A DNA stretch of 64,000 bases from Arthrobacter sp. SLBN-83 (GTDB lineage Bacteria; Actinomycetota; Actinomycetes; Actinomycetales; Micrococcaceae), in the NCBI RefSeq assembly GCF_006715285.1, contig NZ_VFMX01000001.1:3968001-4032000 (forward strand). Direction: 5' to 3'. Below the pieces are notes generated by a model, which did not search any database, was not told where the DNA came from, and saw nothing but the letters and a program-made list of their open reading frames with translations. Of this stretch, positions 46,357 through 55,496 are shown in pieces. The position numbers and the translations under genes are program-made. Within the stretch, counting starts at the first letter, position 1, and every line of letters starts with the position of its first letter.

Positions 46357-48003
46357 TCAGGCCTTCTTCTTGATCAGGGCAAGGAACATGGCGTCAGTGT
46401 GGTGGATATGGGGCCAGAGCTGGGCTGTCATGTCGTGCCCGGCGCCAAGGCTTCCGGTCAGGCTGACAGCGTCAAGGGCGGCACCCGCGTCGAGGAGCTC
46501 CAGGTCATCACGCTTGCGCAGGACGTCCGCCACCACCGCAGTGGTCTCCGCCGGATGCGGGGAACAGGTCACGTACGCCACCACTCCCCCGGGCCGGACT
46601 GCCGCAAGGGCGGAGGACAGCAGCTCGCGCTGCAGCGGACCCAGGTCCGTGATGTCCTTGGGCGAGCGCCGCCACCGGGACTCCGGCCGGCGCCGCAGGG
46701 CTCCCAGGCCGGTGCAGGGAACGTCCACCAAAACACGGGTGTACCGTTCCGGCTGCTCGGTCCCCACTTCCCGGCCGTCACCGGTGCGGACCTGCCAGCT
46801 GTCGTGCGGAACGGCGGACAGGGCCTGGCTGACGAGCTTTGCCCTGTGCGGCGCCGGTTCATTCGCAAGCAGCCTGGCGCCCCGCTGGCGTGCCAGGGCA
46901 CCAAGGAGCGCAGCTTTTCCACCGGGGCCGGCGCAGAGATCGAGCCACGCTTCTCCTGCAGTGGACGGAACCGTTTCGTCGGTGGGCGCCGCGCCATCCG
47001 CGCCTGCATCCCCTGCTGCCGCGCCGAGGTCCACGGCAGCAAGAGCCCTGGCCACCAACTGGGAACCAACGTCCTGCACCCGCGTGGTGCCCGCCCGCAC
47101 GGATGCAAGGCGGCCCAGGTCACCGCCACTGGAAAGCGCGGAACCTTCCACCAGCTCGCCGGGGGCAGCACCGCTTTCCAGGGCTTCGTCCAGGCTGCCC
47201 AGCCCGGGAAGGGCCACCAGGTTGACCACCGGGGCCGCGTTGTCCGCCTCCAGCAGGCTGTCGATTTCGGCGGCGGGACGGCCGTGTGCCACAAGCGACT
47301 GGCGCATGGCCCGGACGATCCATTCGGGGTGGGCGAACCGGAGCGCGGCAATCTTCGTCTGGTCGGTTTCGCCCTCCACCAGCAGGTCCAGCCACTCTTC
47401 AAGGGTCCGTGCGGACACTTTTCGCAGGACCGCGTTGATCAAGGCGGAGGGGCCGGCGCCGATGACGGCACGGGCCAGCCCGACGGTCTGGTCCAGCGCT
47501 GCGTGCGCCGGCACCCGCATGGCCAGCAGCTGGTGCGCGCCGATGCGGAGGGCGTCCAGGACGGCGGGATCCAGTTGGGACAGGGGCCGGTCCACGCACC
47601 GGGCCAGGATGGCGTCGTAGGTGCCTTGGCCACGCAGGGCCCCGTAGCTCAGCTCGGTGGCAAACCCGGCATCCCGCTTGTCCAGGTGGTGGTGCCGGAT
47701 GCGGGCGGGCAGCACAAGGTTGGCGTAGGCATCCTCCTCAGCCACGGCGCGGAGTACTTCGAAGGCCACCAGGCGGGCGGGGTCGGCACGCCTGGTCCGC
47801 TGCGACGGCGCCTGCTCCGTGAAGTTCCGTTTTGGCCCGCGGTTGCGTTCCCGCCCCTTGGCATTGCGCCTGCTGGTGTCCGGGGGCCCGCCCTTGCCGC
47901 GGCCGCCGGCGGGTCCACCGCTGCTGCCCTGGCCGTTCCGCCCGGCCCCGCCCCGTCCTCCGGTGCTGCCTTGTCCGCCTGTGTTGCCACCGGAGCTGCT
48001 CAT
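46357..48003 (-). CDS. rsmB: 16S rRNA (cytosine-C5) methyltransferase RsmB
   Basis: 548 residues. NusB-like RNA-binding domain at about 75-220 followed by the SAM-dependent domain with [16 protein letters not shown], the catalytic Cys in [17 protein letters not shown] and a second in [11 protein letters not shown]. The first 65 or so residues are Gly/Ser-rich and then basic. ATGA overlap with fmt. The enzyme modifies C967 (E. coli numbering). Confidence 0.93.
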   Translation of the reverse strand: MSSSGGNTGGQGSTGGRGGAGRNGQGSSGGPAGGRGKGGPPDTSRRNAKGRERNRGPKRNFTEQAPSQRTRRADPARLVAFEVLRAVAEEDAYANLVLPARIRHHHLDKRDAGFATELSYGALRGQGTYDAILARCVDRPLSQLDPAVLDALRIGAHQLLAMRVPAHAALDQTVGLARAVIGAGPSALINAVLRKVSARTLEEWLDLLVEGETDQTKIAALRFAHPEWIVRAMRQSLVAHGRPAAEIDSLLEADNAAPVVNLVALPGLGSLDEALESGAAPGELVEGSALSSGGDLGRLASVRAGTTRVQDVGSQLVARALAAVDLGAAAGDAGADGAAPTDETVPSTAGEAWLDLCAGPGGKAALLGALARQRGARLLANEPAPHRAKLVSQALSAVPHDSWQVRTGDGREVGTEQPERYTRVLVDVPCTGLGALRRRPESRWRRSPKDITDLGPLQRELLSSALAAVRPGGVVAYVTCSPHPAETTAVVADVLRKRDDLELLDAGAALDAVSLTGSLGAGHDMTAQLWPHIHHTDAMFLALIKKKA

Positions 48004-48920
48004 TCGAACACCACACTTTCCAGAGAAGCCATGCCGCGTGCCCAGTCGGCTGCGGCCATCATCCTTTTCCCGGCGGGCTGGATCCGGGTGAGTTCCACGG
48101 CATGCGAGCCTGTTCCCACCACCACGGCCTTTCCGTGGAGCGACACCGTGCCCGGGGGCAGGTCAGTGACATCCGGCCGGAGCCGAACAGGTTCGAGTTT
48201 GACCCGTTGCCCGTCCAGAAGGGTCCAGGCGCCCGGCTCCGGGGTGACGCCGCGTGCCTGCCTGCTGATGGCCAGCGCGGGATGGGTCCAATTGAGGTGG
48301 CCGTCCTCCAGGGTCAGCTTCGGCGCAAGCGATACTTCCCCGGACTGCGGCTGGGGGGAGGCTTTTCCAGCCTCAATGGCCGACAGTGTCTGTGCCAGCA
48401 GCACCGCACCGCTGTGGGACAGCCGCTCCAGCAGGTCCCCTGCCGTGTCCTGCGGTTTGACGGCTTCCGTCAGGGTGCCAAAGACAGGGCCTGTGTCCAG
48501 GCCTTCCTCAAGTTGAAAGGTAACAGCGCCGGTGACGTCATCGCCGGCGATGACCGACCGCTGGACGGGGGCCGCCCCGCGCCAGGCGGGAAGCAGGGAG
48601 AAATGCAGGTTCACCCAGCCGTGCCGCGGGATGCCCAAGGCTGCGGGCGGAACCAGGCCGCCGTAGGCGACGATGGCGGCAACATCCGGCTGCACGGCGG
48701 AGATTTTGGCGATGGCCTCCGCGTCCAGGCGGGCGGCATGGATGACATCGATGCCCAGGTCAGCGGCCCGCTGGGCAACCGGTGACGGCGTCAGCACGCG
48801 TTTGCGGCCGACTGGTGCATCGGGACGGGTCAGGACGGCGACTACCTCGAACCCGGCGTTCACCAGTGTGTCCAGGGATGGGACTGCGACGGCGGGAGTC
48901 CCCGCAAAGAGGACCCTCAC
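48000..48920 (-). CDS. fmt: Methionyl-tRNA formyltransferase
   Basis: 306 residues. Formylates initiator Met-tRNA. MRVLFAGTPAVAVPSLD, the catalytic HFSLLPAWRGAAPVQ with the Asp in IAGDDVTG, and GPVFGTL are present. The GTG start overlaps the def stop (GTGA). Confidence 0.96.
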   Translation of the reverse strand: MRVLFAGTPAVAVPSLDTLVNAGFEVVAVLTRPDAPVGRKRVLTPSPVAQRAADLGIDVIHAARLDAEAIAKISAVQPDVAAIVAYGGLVPPAALGIPRHGWVNLHFSLLPAWRGAAPVQRSVIAGDDVTGAVTFQLEEGLDTGPVFGTLTEAVKPQDTAGDLLERLSHSGAVLLAQTLSAIEAGKASPQPQSGEVSLAPKLTLEDGHLNWTHPALAISRQARGVTPEPGAWTLLDGQRVKLEPVRLRPDVTDLPPGTVSLHGKAVVVGTGSHAVELTRIQPAGKRMMAAADWARGMASLESVVFE

Positions 48921-49519
48921 CCGGCTGCGCCGAAGCTGGAGCCGGGGGTGCTGTTTCCGCCGAAGCTGGACCCGCCGAAACTCGAGCCCACGCTTTTGGC
49001 GCGCTTGGCCGTGGTGCGTTCGGTCACGGCGTCGTAATTGGCATTGCGGATGGACCGCAACGCGGCCTTCCGGTCCTCACCCTCAAGCCGGTCCGTGTAC
49101 AGGATGCCGTCCAAGTGGTCGTTCTCATGCTGGAAGCAGCGTGCCAGCATGCCCTCCCCTTCGATGGAGACCGGATTTCCATGCATGTCCACGCCGGTGA
49201 CCCGCGTGGACCGGAAGCGGCGGACCGGGAACCCGAGGCCCGGGATGGAGAGGCAGCCTTCCACGTGGTCCGGCTGGTAGTCCTCGCTGTTCTCCAGCAC
49301 GGGGTTGATGATGTGGCCTTCGACGCCGTCGATGCGGTAGGTGAAGACGCGCTTGCTGACGCCAACCTGGGGCGCTGCAAGGCCGGCGCCGTCCACGTCC
49401 TCCATGGTCTCGGTCATGTCGGCGACCAGTTTGGCAAGCTCGGGTCCGAATTCCGTCACGGGATCGGCAACTGTGCGCAGCACAGGATCGCCGATAATGC
49501 GGATATTCAGAATAGCCAT
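48917..49519 (-). CDS. def: Peptide deformylase
   Basis: 200 residues. Removes the N-formyl group from new proteins. Motif 1 GAGLAAPQVG, motif 2 EGCLSIPG (metal Cys) and motif 3 QHENDHLDG are intact. The C-terminal 30 residues add an unusual Ser/Gly/Phe tail with repeated GSSFGG. Leads the def-fmt-rsmB-rpe series. Confidence 0.96.
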   Translation of the reverse strand: MAILNIRIIGDPVLRTVADPVTEFGPELAKLVADMTETMEDVDGAGLAAPQVGVSKRVFTYRIDGVEGHIINPVLENSEDYQPDHVEGCLSIPGLGFPVRRFRSTRVTGVDMHGNPVSIEGEGMLARCFQHENDHLDGILYTDRLEGEDRKAALRSIRNANYDAVTERTTAKRAKSVGSSFGGSSFGGNSTPGSSFGAAG

Positions 49520-49593
49520 GCGCTGTTTGTCCTCACGGTTGGCGGCAATTGGAACTTATCCAGTTTAGGTGCAGCTGTGGCGGCTGCACGGAG

Positions 49594-50454
49594 CTACGCG
49601 GTGCGGGCCTGGGCCAGCGGCGGCGGTGCGATGGGCAGCAGGGCCGTGCCGGCACTGATGGTGTCAGCGTTCAGTTCCCAGACCCGGCGCAGCGCGCAGA
49701 ACTTCCACCAATGGTGCTTGAGCACGTCGGGGTTGGCCCGGACGGGCCGGACCTCTGTCTCGCCGATGGCCACGGCCAGCAGGACCGGGTTTTCCCCATA
49801 CTTCCAGGACTCCCAGGTTCCCGCCTCCGCATCCACCAGGCTCTCTTCCGCCTTCATCCCGGCCACCAACTGCATGACCACTTTGTCATCCAGGGGCTTG
49901 ACCAGCCCGTCCCGGGTGGTGCCCTTGGTCTTGTAGTCGATCAGGCAGATGCGTCCGTTGATACGCGCTACCAGGTCAAGGGTTCCGGCGTAGCCCACGG
50001 AATCGTTCCACACCGTGATCTCGGGAGCGATTGGCTCCACCCGGAAGAGTTCCCACCATTCGTCGAAGCGGACCGCGAAGGCTTCCTCGCCGTTGGCGGC
50101 CAGGGCGTCGCGTGCTTCCTTCATGGCGTGCGGGCGCCCAAGCGCACGGAGTGCCACCTGCTCGCAGTAGTAATGGACGCGGTCCCCCCGCCTGGCGGCA
50201 TCATCACGGTACGTTTCTGCAGCCTTGGCAGCCCGGTTGATGGCCTGTTTGATCTTGGCCGGGCTCCCCAGACAGTCCGAGAGCAGCGGATCCTTGGCCA
50301 GGCTGCTGGCACCCATATATCCAAACCACCCGTCGAGGCCGTGCGGCTGCTGGCTGATCACGGTGGTGATGGAAGGCACGGCGAACTGTTCAGACGTTGA
50401 CCGTGCATACATCCGGCCGTATTCGGTGGCATGGGCGAGAAGCGGATCAGTCAT
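49594..50454 (-). CDS. PD-(D/E)XK nuclease-like protein
   Basis: 286 residues. The core GYAGTLDLVARINGRICLIDYKTK fits the PD-(D/E)XK nuclease superfamily (Asp, then D-YK). A conserved Trp pair (ESWKYG and KHHWWKF) and a helical N-terminus follow no family I can name. ATG 50454 is chosen; longer in-frame forms run into the tRNA. It sits 74 nt upstream of def and downstream of tRNA-Val. Cellular role unknown; Cas4/RecB-like fold is likely but no CRISPR is present. Confidence 0.65.
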   Translation of the reverse strand: MTDPLLAHATEYGRMYARSTSEQFAVPSITTVISQQPHGLDGWFGYMGASSLAKDPLLSDCLGSPAKIKQAINRAAKAAETYRDDAARRGDRVHYYCEQVALRALGRPHAMKEARDALAANGEEAFAVRFDEWWELFRVEPIAPEITVWNDSVGYAGTLDLVARINGRICLIDYKTKGTTRDGLVKPLDDKVVMQLVAGMKAEESLVDAEAGTWESWKYGENPVLLAVAIGETEVRPVRANPDVLKHHWWKFCALRRVWELNADTISAGTALLPIAPPPLAQARTA

Positions 50455-50510
50455 ACAAAAGACTCTTTCACAGGGGGCCGACAAAAGCTCCGGGGGCCGG
50501 AGCTGCACAC

Positions 50511-50552
50511 GAAAAAGGTCCGTTTCCGCTGCTGATGAGCGGAAACGGACCT
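50511..50552 (-). terminator. Intrinsic terminator of tRNA-Val(CAC)
   Basis: Perfect 15-bp arms (50516-50530 and 50538-50552) with a 7-nt loop; on minus the stem is followed by TTTTTC. Confidence 0.88.
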
Positions 50553-50558
50553 CTGCGG

Positions 50559-50630
50559 TGGGCGATACTGGGTTCGAACCAGTGACCTCTTCGGTGTGAA
50601 CGAAGCGCGCTACCACTGCGCCAATCGCCC
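50559..50630 (-). tRNA. tRNA-Val (CAC anticodon)
   Basis: 72 nt. Acceptor GGGCGAT/ATCGCCC, anticodon stem CTTCG/CGAAG around TTCACAC (CAC), T-arm CTGGTTCGAACCCAG. No encoded CCA. Confidence 0.95.
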
Positions 50631-50642
50631 CGATGCATTTGA

Positions 50643-50670
50643 ATGCTAGCCCACCTCTGCCCCATTTCAA
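50643..50670 (-). promoter_or_regulatory. Promoter of tRNA-Val(CAC)
   Basis: On minus, TTGAAA (50670-50665) and TAGCAT (50648-50643) are 16 nt apart, 12 nt before the mature tRNA. Confidence 0.65.
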
Positions 50671-50847
50671 AAATCGGCCGCAGCGCCCGGACGCACCTCC
50701 ACGCAGAAGTGCCTCCAGAAGCACTCCGGACCCCCAGCCCGGCCCCGGAAGCTGCCACCCGCCGTCGTAAATTACACGCCTGTAAGTCACTGAACCCTTG
50801 GAATCACGCGGAAGTGGGGCCCATGCGACGCCAGGCGGCCGGAGCGA

Positions 50848-50875
50848 TTTGGAGTTTCCCGGAACCTCCTATATT
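50848..50875 (+). promoter_or_regulatory. Promoter of the plus-strand tRNA cluster
   Basis: TTTGGA (50848-50853) and TATATT (50870-50875), 16-nt spacer, about 60 nt before the first tRNA-Gly. The rest of 50671-50936 holds no gene. Confidence 0.6.
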
Positions 50876-50936
50876 GTTTTTACTCGTTGGAACGCGAGGA
50901 AATGCCGGAAACGGCAAGGAATCAACCCTCCAAAAT

Positions 50937-51009
<73 letters not shown>

Positions 51010-51056
51010 CGCAGGACACTGTCACAGCAAACGTTCTTCGGAACCGGCGCTAACAC

Positions 51057-51127
51057 GGTGGGTTGGCCGAGAGGCGAGGCAGCGGCCTGCAAAGCCGTAT
51101 ACACGGGTTCGAATCCCGTACCCACCT
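51057..51127 (+). tRNA. tRNA-Cys (GCA anticodon)
   Basis: 71 nt. Acceptor GGTGGGT/ACCCACC, anticodon loop CTGCAAA, T-arm CGGGTTCGAATCCCG. Confidence 0.95.
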
Positions 51128-51165
51128 CGGTGAAAACCATCGATTCCGGACTGTTTGGATTCAAT

Positions 51166-51237
51166 GGGCGATTGGCGCAGCGGTAGCGCGCTTCCCTGAC
51201 ACGGAAGAGGTCACTGGTTCGATCCCAGTATCGCCCA
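51166..51237 (+). tRNA. tRNA-Val (GAC anticodon), copy 1
   Basis: 72 nt. Acceptor GGGCGAT/ATCGCCC, anticodon stem CTTCC/GGAAG around CTGACAC, T-arm CTGGTTCGATCCCAG. Confidence 0.96.
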
Positions 51238-51291
51238 CTGGCAAGGAAACTTGCCCGCAGTAGCACCGGTTTACCGGGACATCCTGCACAC

Positions 51292-51364
<73 letters not shown>

Positions 51365-51398
51365 CTCTTTTTATCCCACTTGCCGGTCTTCCGGTTCC

Positions 51399-51470
51399 GG
51401 GCGATTGGCGCAGCGGTAGCGCGCTTCCCTGACACGGAAGAGGTCACTGGTTCGATCCCAGTATCGCCCA
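51399..51470 (+). tRNA. tRNA-Val (GAC anticodon), copy 2
   Basis: 72 nt, same sequence as the copy at 51166; last tRNA before the cluster terminator. Confidence 0.96.
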
Positions 51471-51475
51471 CCACG

Positions 51476-51504
51476 AAAAGCAGCTCTCCGGAGCTGCTTT
51501 TGTT
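51476..51504 (+). terminator. Intrinsic terminator of the tRNA cluster
   Basis: AAAAGCAGCTC / GAGCTGCTTTT with a 4-nt loop, followed by TGTTGTTT. Confidence 0.88.
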
Positions 51505-51540
51505 GTTTGCCCTGATCCGCTCCGGGCGAACGCAATTCCC

Positions 51541-51569
51541 TTGGCACCCCTTCTCCGCCCCGATAGGAT
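51541..51569 (+). promoter_or_regulatory. Promoter of the antitoxin-family gene
   Basis: TTGGCA (51541-51546) and TAGGAT (51564-51569) with an ideal 17-nt spacer. Confidence 0.7.
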
Positions 51570-51616
51570 CGAATGCGCGAGGAGCGACCTGGCTCCGCGA
51601 TAGAAGGGAGGTGCTC

Positions 51617-51880
51617 GTGGGTTTGATTGACGATCTAAAGGGCAAGGCTCAGGGTCTCATCCGCGGCAACGAGCAGGCCATCAAGGACGGCATCACCAAG
51701 GCCGGCGATTTCGTCGACACCAGGACCGGCGGCAAGTACGCCGGCCACGTCGACAAGATCCAGGATGGCGCTTCCAAGCTCATTGACAAGAACGGAACCC
51801 CGGGCCAGGCACCTGCCGCCGGGCAGGTTCCTCCGGCAGCTCCTGGAAATCCGGTTCCGCCGGTAGACAGGGCTCCGTAA
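51617..51880 (+). CDS. Antitoxin-family protein (MT0933/Rv0909-like)
   Basis: 87 residues. GLIDDLKGKAQGLIRGNEQA and KAGDFVDTRTGGKYAGHVDK match the small Rv0909-type antitoxin family; the C-terminal 30 residues are Pro/Ala/Gly-rich. GTG 51617 has AAGGGAGG upstream. In Mycobacterium the relative pairs with an SRPBCC toxin; no such gene is adjacent here, so an antitoxin role is doubtful. Confidence 0.75.
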   Translation: MGLIDDLKGKAQGLIRGNEQAIKDGITKAGDFVDTRTGGKYAGHVDKIQDGASKLIDKNGTPGQAPAAGQVPPAAPGNPVPPVDRAP

Positions 51881-52051
51881 AGGATTTGGCCAGGGCCTTG
51901 CCCTGCACGTCAACGGGGCGCGGGTCCCGCCGGGAGGCGGCGCCCGCGCCTTTGGCGTTTAAGGACTGTCTGCCCGCGGCCCGGTTGAGGCCGATGACAG
52001 CAATGCCGCTGCAATTCCCGCTTCCCCGTGCCCTCCCGATAGCCTGCGGGT

Positions 52052-53293
52052 ATGCCCAAGTCCCCCGCTCCTTCCACCACCCCATCTGCTGGCCGGACCA
52101 GGTTTGATTCCCGACCCGTCGTGGCGGGGATTGTCACAGCGCTGGTGGGCTTCACCTCGTCGTTCGCCGTCGTCCTGGCCGGGCTCAGGGCAGTGGGCGC
52201 CGATCCTGCCCAGGCTGCGTCCGGCCTGCTGGCACTGACGCTCGCCGTCGGTCTTGGTGTCCTTGTCCTCGCCTGGCGGTCCAGGGTCCCGGTAACGCTG
52301 GCCTGGTCCACGCCGGGGGCGGCGCTGCTTGCGGCGTCCGGAATGCCCGACGGCGGGTGGCCGGCCGCCGTCGGAGCCTTCATTGCCGCCGGGCTGCTGC
52401 TCGCCCTGACGGGATTGGTGCCGGCGCTCGGTCGGGTGATGGCGGGGATCCCCTCTTCCCTGGCCCAGGCAATGCTGGCCGGGGTCCTGCTGCAGCTCTG
52501 CCTGGCGCCCTTCAAGGCCCTGGGCACGGTGCCCGTGTTTGTGGCACCGGTGATTCTCTGCTGGCTGGCGATGATGAAGTTTGCCCCGCGCTGGGCTGTG
52601 CCCGCTGCCTTGCTGGTGGCCCTGGCCGTGATCGGTATTTCCCTGGCCTCCGCCGGCACGTCCGTGGATCCCGGCGCCCTGATGCCCGCACTCTCGTGGA
52701 CTGCGCCAGCCTTCAGCCTGCAGGCCATGGCGGGGATTGCCCTCCCGTTATTCGTGGTGACCATGGCCTCGCAGAATGTGCCCGGCGTGGCGGTGCTGCG
52801 TTCCTTTGGATATCAAACACCGTGGCGGCCGGCCATGCTGGTCACGGGAGCGGGGACAGTTGCCGCGGCGCCATTTGGCGGTCATGCCATCAACCTTGCA
52901 GCACTAAGCGCGGCCCTGGCTGCCGGTGAGGAAGCGGGCGCGGACCGAAGCAGGCGCTGGGTGGCCGGCTTTTCGTCCGGGTTGGCCTACCTGATGCTGG
53001 CCGCCCTTTCCACCGCGCTGGTCTCCGTGGTGAACCGGGCACCGGCAGGGATGCTCGAAGCCGTGGCAGGTTTGGCCCTGCTGGGAACGCTTGCTTCAGC
53101 CGTGTCTGCCGCACTCGCGGACCCTGAAGACCGAATTGCCCCCGCCGTCACCTTCCTGATGGCTGCTTCAGGCCTGTCCTTTGCAGGCATTGGCTCAGCC
53201 TTCTGGGCACTCCTGGCCGGCCTGCTGGTCCGGGCGGCACTGGTCAGGCAGCAGAAGCCCGAAACCAGCATGATCGAACCGGATACCCGCTAG
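52052..53293 (+). CDS. benE: BenE-family benzoate/H+ symporter
   Basis: 413 residues, about 12 hydrophobic segments. TLAWSTPGAALLA, GIPSSLAQAMLAGVLL, MASQNVPGVAVLRSFGY and PFGGHAINLAALSAAL are the conserved BenE motifs. Imports an aromatic acid or other substrate; no benzoate catabolic genes are near. TAGCCT lies 6 nt before the ATG and no ribosome site is seen: probably leaderless. Its stop shares CTAG with the stop of the convergent zapE. Confidence 0.88.
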   Translation: MPKSPAPSTTPSAGRTRFDSRPVVAGIVTALVGFTSSFAVVLAGLRAVGADPAQAASGLLALTLAVGLGVLVLAWRSRVPVTLAWSTPGAALLAASGMPDGGWPAAVGAFIAAGLLLALTGLVPALGRVMAGIPSSLAQAMLAGVLLQLCLAPFKALGTVPVFVAPVILCWLAMMKFAPRWAVPAALLVALAVIGISLASAGTSVDPGALMPALSWTAPAFSLQAMAGIALPLFVVTMASQNVPGVAVLRSFGYQTPWRPAMLVTGAGTVAAAPFGGHAINLAALSAALAAGEEAGADRSRRWVAGFSSGLAYLMLAALSTALVSVVNRAPAGMLEAVAGLALLGTLASAVSAALADPEDRIAPAVTFLMAASGLSFAGIGSAFWALLAGLLVRAALVRQQKPETSMIEPDTR

Positions 53294-54327
53294 GACGGCT
53301 CGTGGTTCTGGCCTTCCCGGGCCAGGGCGGTGAGGCGGGAGACGGCGCGGAAGTACTTTTTCATGTACCCGCCGGTCATCATTTCCTCGGTGAACAGCTT
53401 GTCGAACGGAACGCCGCTGGCCAGGATGGGCACGTCCTTGTCGTAGAGCCGGTCCGCCAGCACCACGAAGCGCAGCGCCACGGCCTGCTCCGTGATGGTT
53501 TCCACATTCCGCCACACCACGCCGTCGATGCCGTCGATCAACTGGCGGTAGCGGCTGGGGTGAACGCCGGCGAGGTGGTGGATGAGCGTGGAGAATTCGT
53601 CCTGGGCCACGGTTTTGCCATCGAACTCCGCCTTCATGTGGGCATTGAGCTCGCTGTTCCTCAGCGGGGCCGGTGCCGCAGGGAGGCCGCGGTGCCGGAA
53701 GTCTTCGCCGTCGATCCGGATGACGTCGAACTGGTCGGCCAGGACCTGGATCTCGCGCTGGAAGTCCACAGCGGCGAACCGGCCGTCGCCCAGGGATCCC
53801 GGCAGGGTGTTGGAGGTAGCGGCAAGCTTGACCCCCGCGTCCGCCAGTTCGCGCATGAGCCGGGACATCAGGACGGTGTCGCCCGGATCGTCCAGTTCGA
53901 ATTCGTCAATGCAGACCAGTTGGTAGCTGCTCAAGGCGTCCACGGTCTTGCGGAAGGACAGTGCGCCCACCAGGTTGGTGTACTCCACAAAGGTACCGAA
54001 AGCCTTGGGGCCCGGGGCTGCATGCCACAGGGACGCCAGCAGGTGCGTTTTGCCCACGCCGAAGCCGCCGTCCAGGTAGATGCCTGCCCTGGAATCGTCC
54101 TTCTTGCCGAACAGCTTCTTGAAAAGCCCGCCCCCGTTGCCCGACCCCACGCCGTCGGCAAATCCCTGGAGGGCGCGCACGGCGGCGGCCTGGCTGGGCT
54201 GCTTGGGGTCCGGGCGGTAGCTCGAAAAGGAGACCTCCCCAAACCGCGGCGATGGGTAGAAGCCCTTTAGGAGTTCGTCCACCGAAACTGCCGGGGTGCG
54301 GGCGGCAAGCTGTTCGATCTGTACCAA
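53290..54327 (-). CDS. zapE: ZapE/AFG1-family ATPase
   Basis: 345 residues. P-loop ATPase related to mitochondrial AFG1 and E. coli ZapE, a cell-division-associated protein. Walker A GGFGVGKTHLL, Walker B LVCIDEFELDDPGD and sensor LAATSNTLP are clear. The TTG at 54327 gives the family-like N-terminus (VQIEQLAAR); the ATG at 54651 gives a non-family extension that overlaps the divergent gene. Start is the least certain part. Confidence 0.85.
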   Translation of the reverse strand: MVQIEQLAARTPAVSVDELLKGFYPSPRFGEVSFSSYRPDPKQPSQAAAVRALQGFADGVGSGNGGGLFKKLFGKKDDSRAGIYLDGGFGVGKTHLLASLWHAAPGPKAFGTFVEYTNLVGALSFRKTVDALSSYQLVCIDEFELDDPGDTVLMSRLMRELADAGVKLAATSNTLPGSLGDGRFAAVDFQREIQVLADQFDVIRIDGEDFRHRGLPAAPAPLRNSELNAHMKAEFDGKTVAQDEFSTLIHHLAGVHPSRYRQLIDGIDGVVWRNVETITEQAVALRFVVLADRLYDKDVPILASGVPFDKLFTEEMMTGGYMKKYFRAVSRLTALAREGQNHEPS

Positions 54328-54542
54328 GGTGGTCCGTTCTGCTGGTGGTTGGTCCCCAGAAAGGATACCGGCAATGCGGGGCGTACCCCGGCGGGAGGCC
54401 GTCCAGCCGCCCCGCCACGTGATGAAGGCAACATTTCCCCCTATTAACGGAATACGGACAACCTCCCGGGCGCTGGCTAGGGTGGGAAGAGGTTCCAACG
54501 CATGTTCCGCGGTTTCCCGTGCTCTTACTGAAAGGCCAAGCC

Positions 54543-55466
54543 ATGCCCTACCCGGTTGAACAGAATGAGAAGTTCGCAGCCTATGCCCACCCGGAGCGGC
54601 TCGTTTCCACCGAGTGGCTCGCGGCTGCCATCGAAGGCGGCGCAGTGGCAAACGGCGAACTCGTCGTGGTGGAGTCCGACGAGGACGTGCTGCTGTACGA
54701 GACCGGCCACATTCCCGGCGCCGTCAAGATCGACTGGCACACCGACCTGAATGACGAAGTGTCCCGCGATTACGTTGACGGCGAGGCCTTTGCCGAACTG
54801 GCCGCAGCCAAGGGAATTTCCCGGGACAGCACCGTGGTCATCTACGGCGACAAGTCCAACTGGTGGGCCGCCTACGCCCTCTGGGTGTTCACGCTCTTCG
54901 GCCACCAGGACGTCCGGCTGCTCGACGGCGGCCGGGACAAGTGGGTTGCCGAAGGCCGCGAACTGACCAAGGACAAGCCAACGCCTGCCCGCGGCGACTA
55001 CCCGGTGGTCGAGCGCGACGACGCCCCCATCCGGGCCTTCAAGGATGACGTCCTGGCCCACCTGGGCAAGCCGCTTATCGACGTCCGCTCCCCCGAGGAA
55101 TACACCGGCCAGCGCACCCACATGCCGGCCTACCCCGAAGAAGGCGCGCTGCGCGGCGGACACATCCCCACCGCAGCGTCCATCCCGTGGGCCCGCGCCG
55201 CTGCCGCCGACGGCACCTTCCGCAGCCGGGAGGAACTGGAGGCCATCTACTTGGGCGAGGCCGGCCTTTCCGAGGGTGACGACGTGGTGGCCTACTGCCG
55301 CATCGGCGAACGTTCCAGCCACACCTGGTTCGCCCTTAAGTACCTCCTGGGCTTCGATTCCGTCCGCAACTACGACGGTTCCTGGACCGAGTGGGGCAAC
55401 GCCGTGCGCGTTCCCATCGTCAAGGGCGCCGAGCGCGGGTCCGTGCCCGTCGCCGTCGGAGCCTGA
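54543..55466 (+). CDS. Thiosulfate/3-mercaptopyruvate sulfurtransferase (tandem rhodanese)
   Basis: 307 residues, two rhodanese domains. The first (about 20-140) is structural; the second carries the active-site Cys in [13 protein letters not shown] (about 260). Domain linker [13 protein letters not shown]. Transfers sulfane sulfur to an acceptor. Resembles SseA/CysA proteins. AAAGG lies upstream of ATG 54543. It is 30 nt before a SufE-like gene, suggesting a sulfur relay. Confidence 0.92.
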   Translation: MPYPVEQNEKFAAYAHPERLVSTEWLAAAIEGGAVANGELVVVESDEDVLLYETGHIPGAVKIDWHTDLNDEVSRDYVDGEAFAELAAAKGISRDSTVVIYGDKSNWWAAYALWVFTLFGHQDVRLLDGGRDKWVAEGRELTKDKPTPARGDYPVVERDDAPIRAFKDDVLAHLGKPLIDVRSPEEYTGQRTHMPAYPEEGALRGGHIPTAASIPWARAAAADGTFRSREELEAIYLGEAGLSEGDDVVAYCRIGERSSHTWFALKYLLGFDSVRNYDGSWTEWGNAVRVPIVKGAERGSVPVAVGA

Positions 55467-55496
55467 CCCTCTGCTCCCCCGCGTAGACTTGGACCG

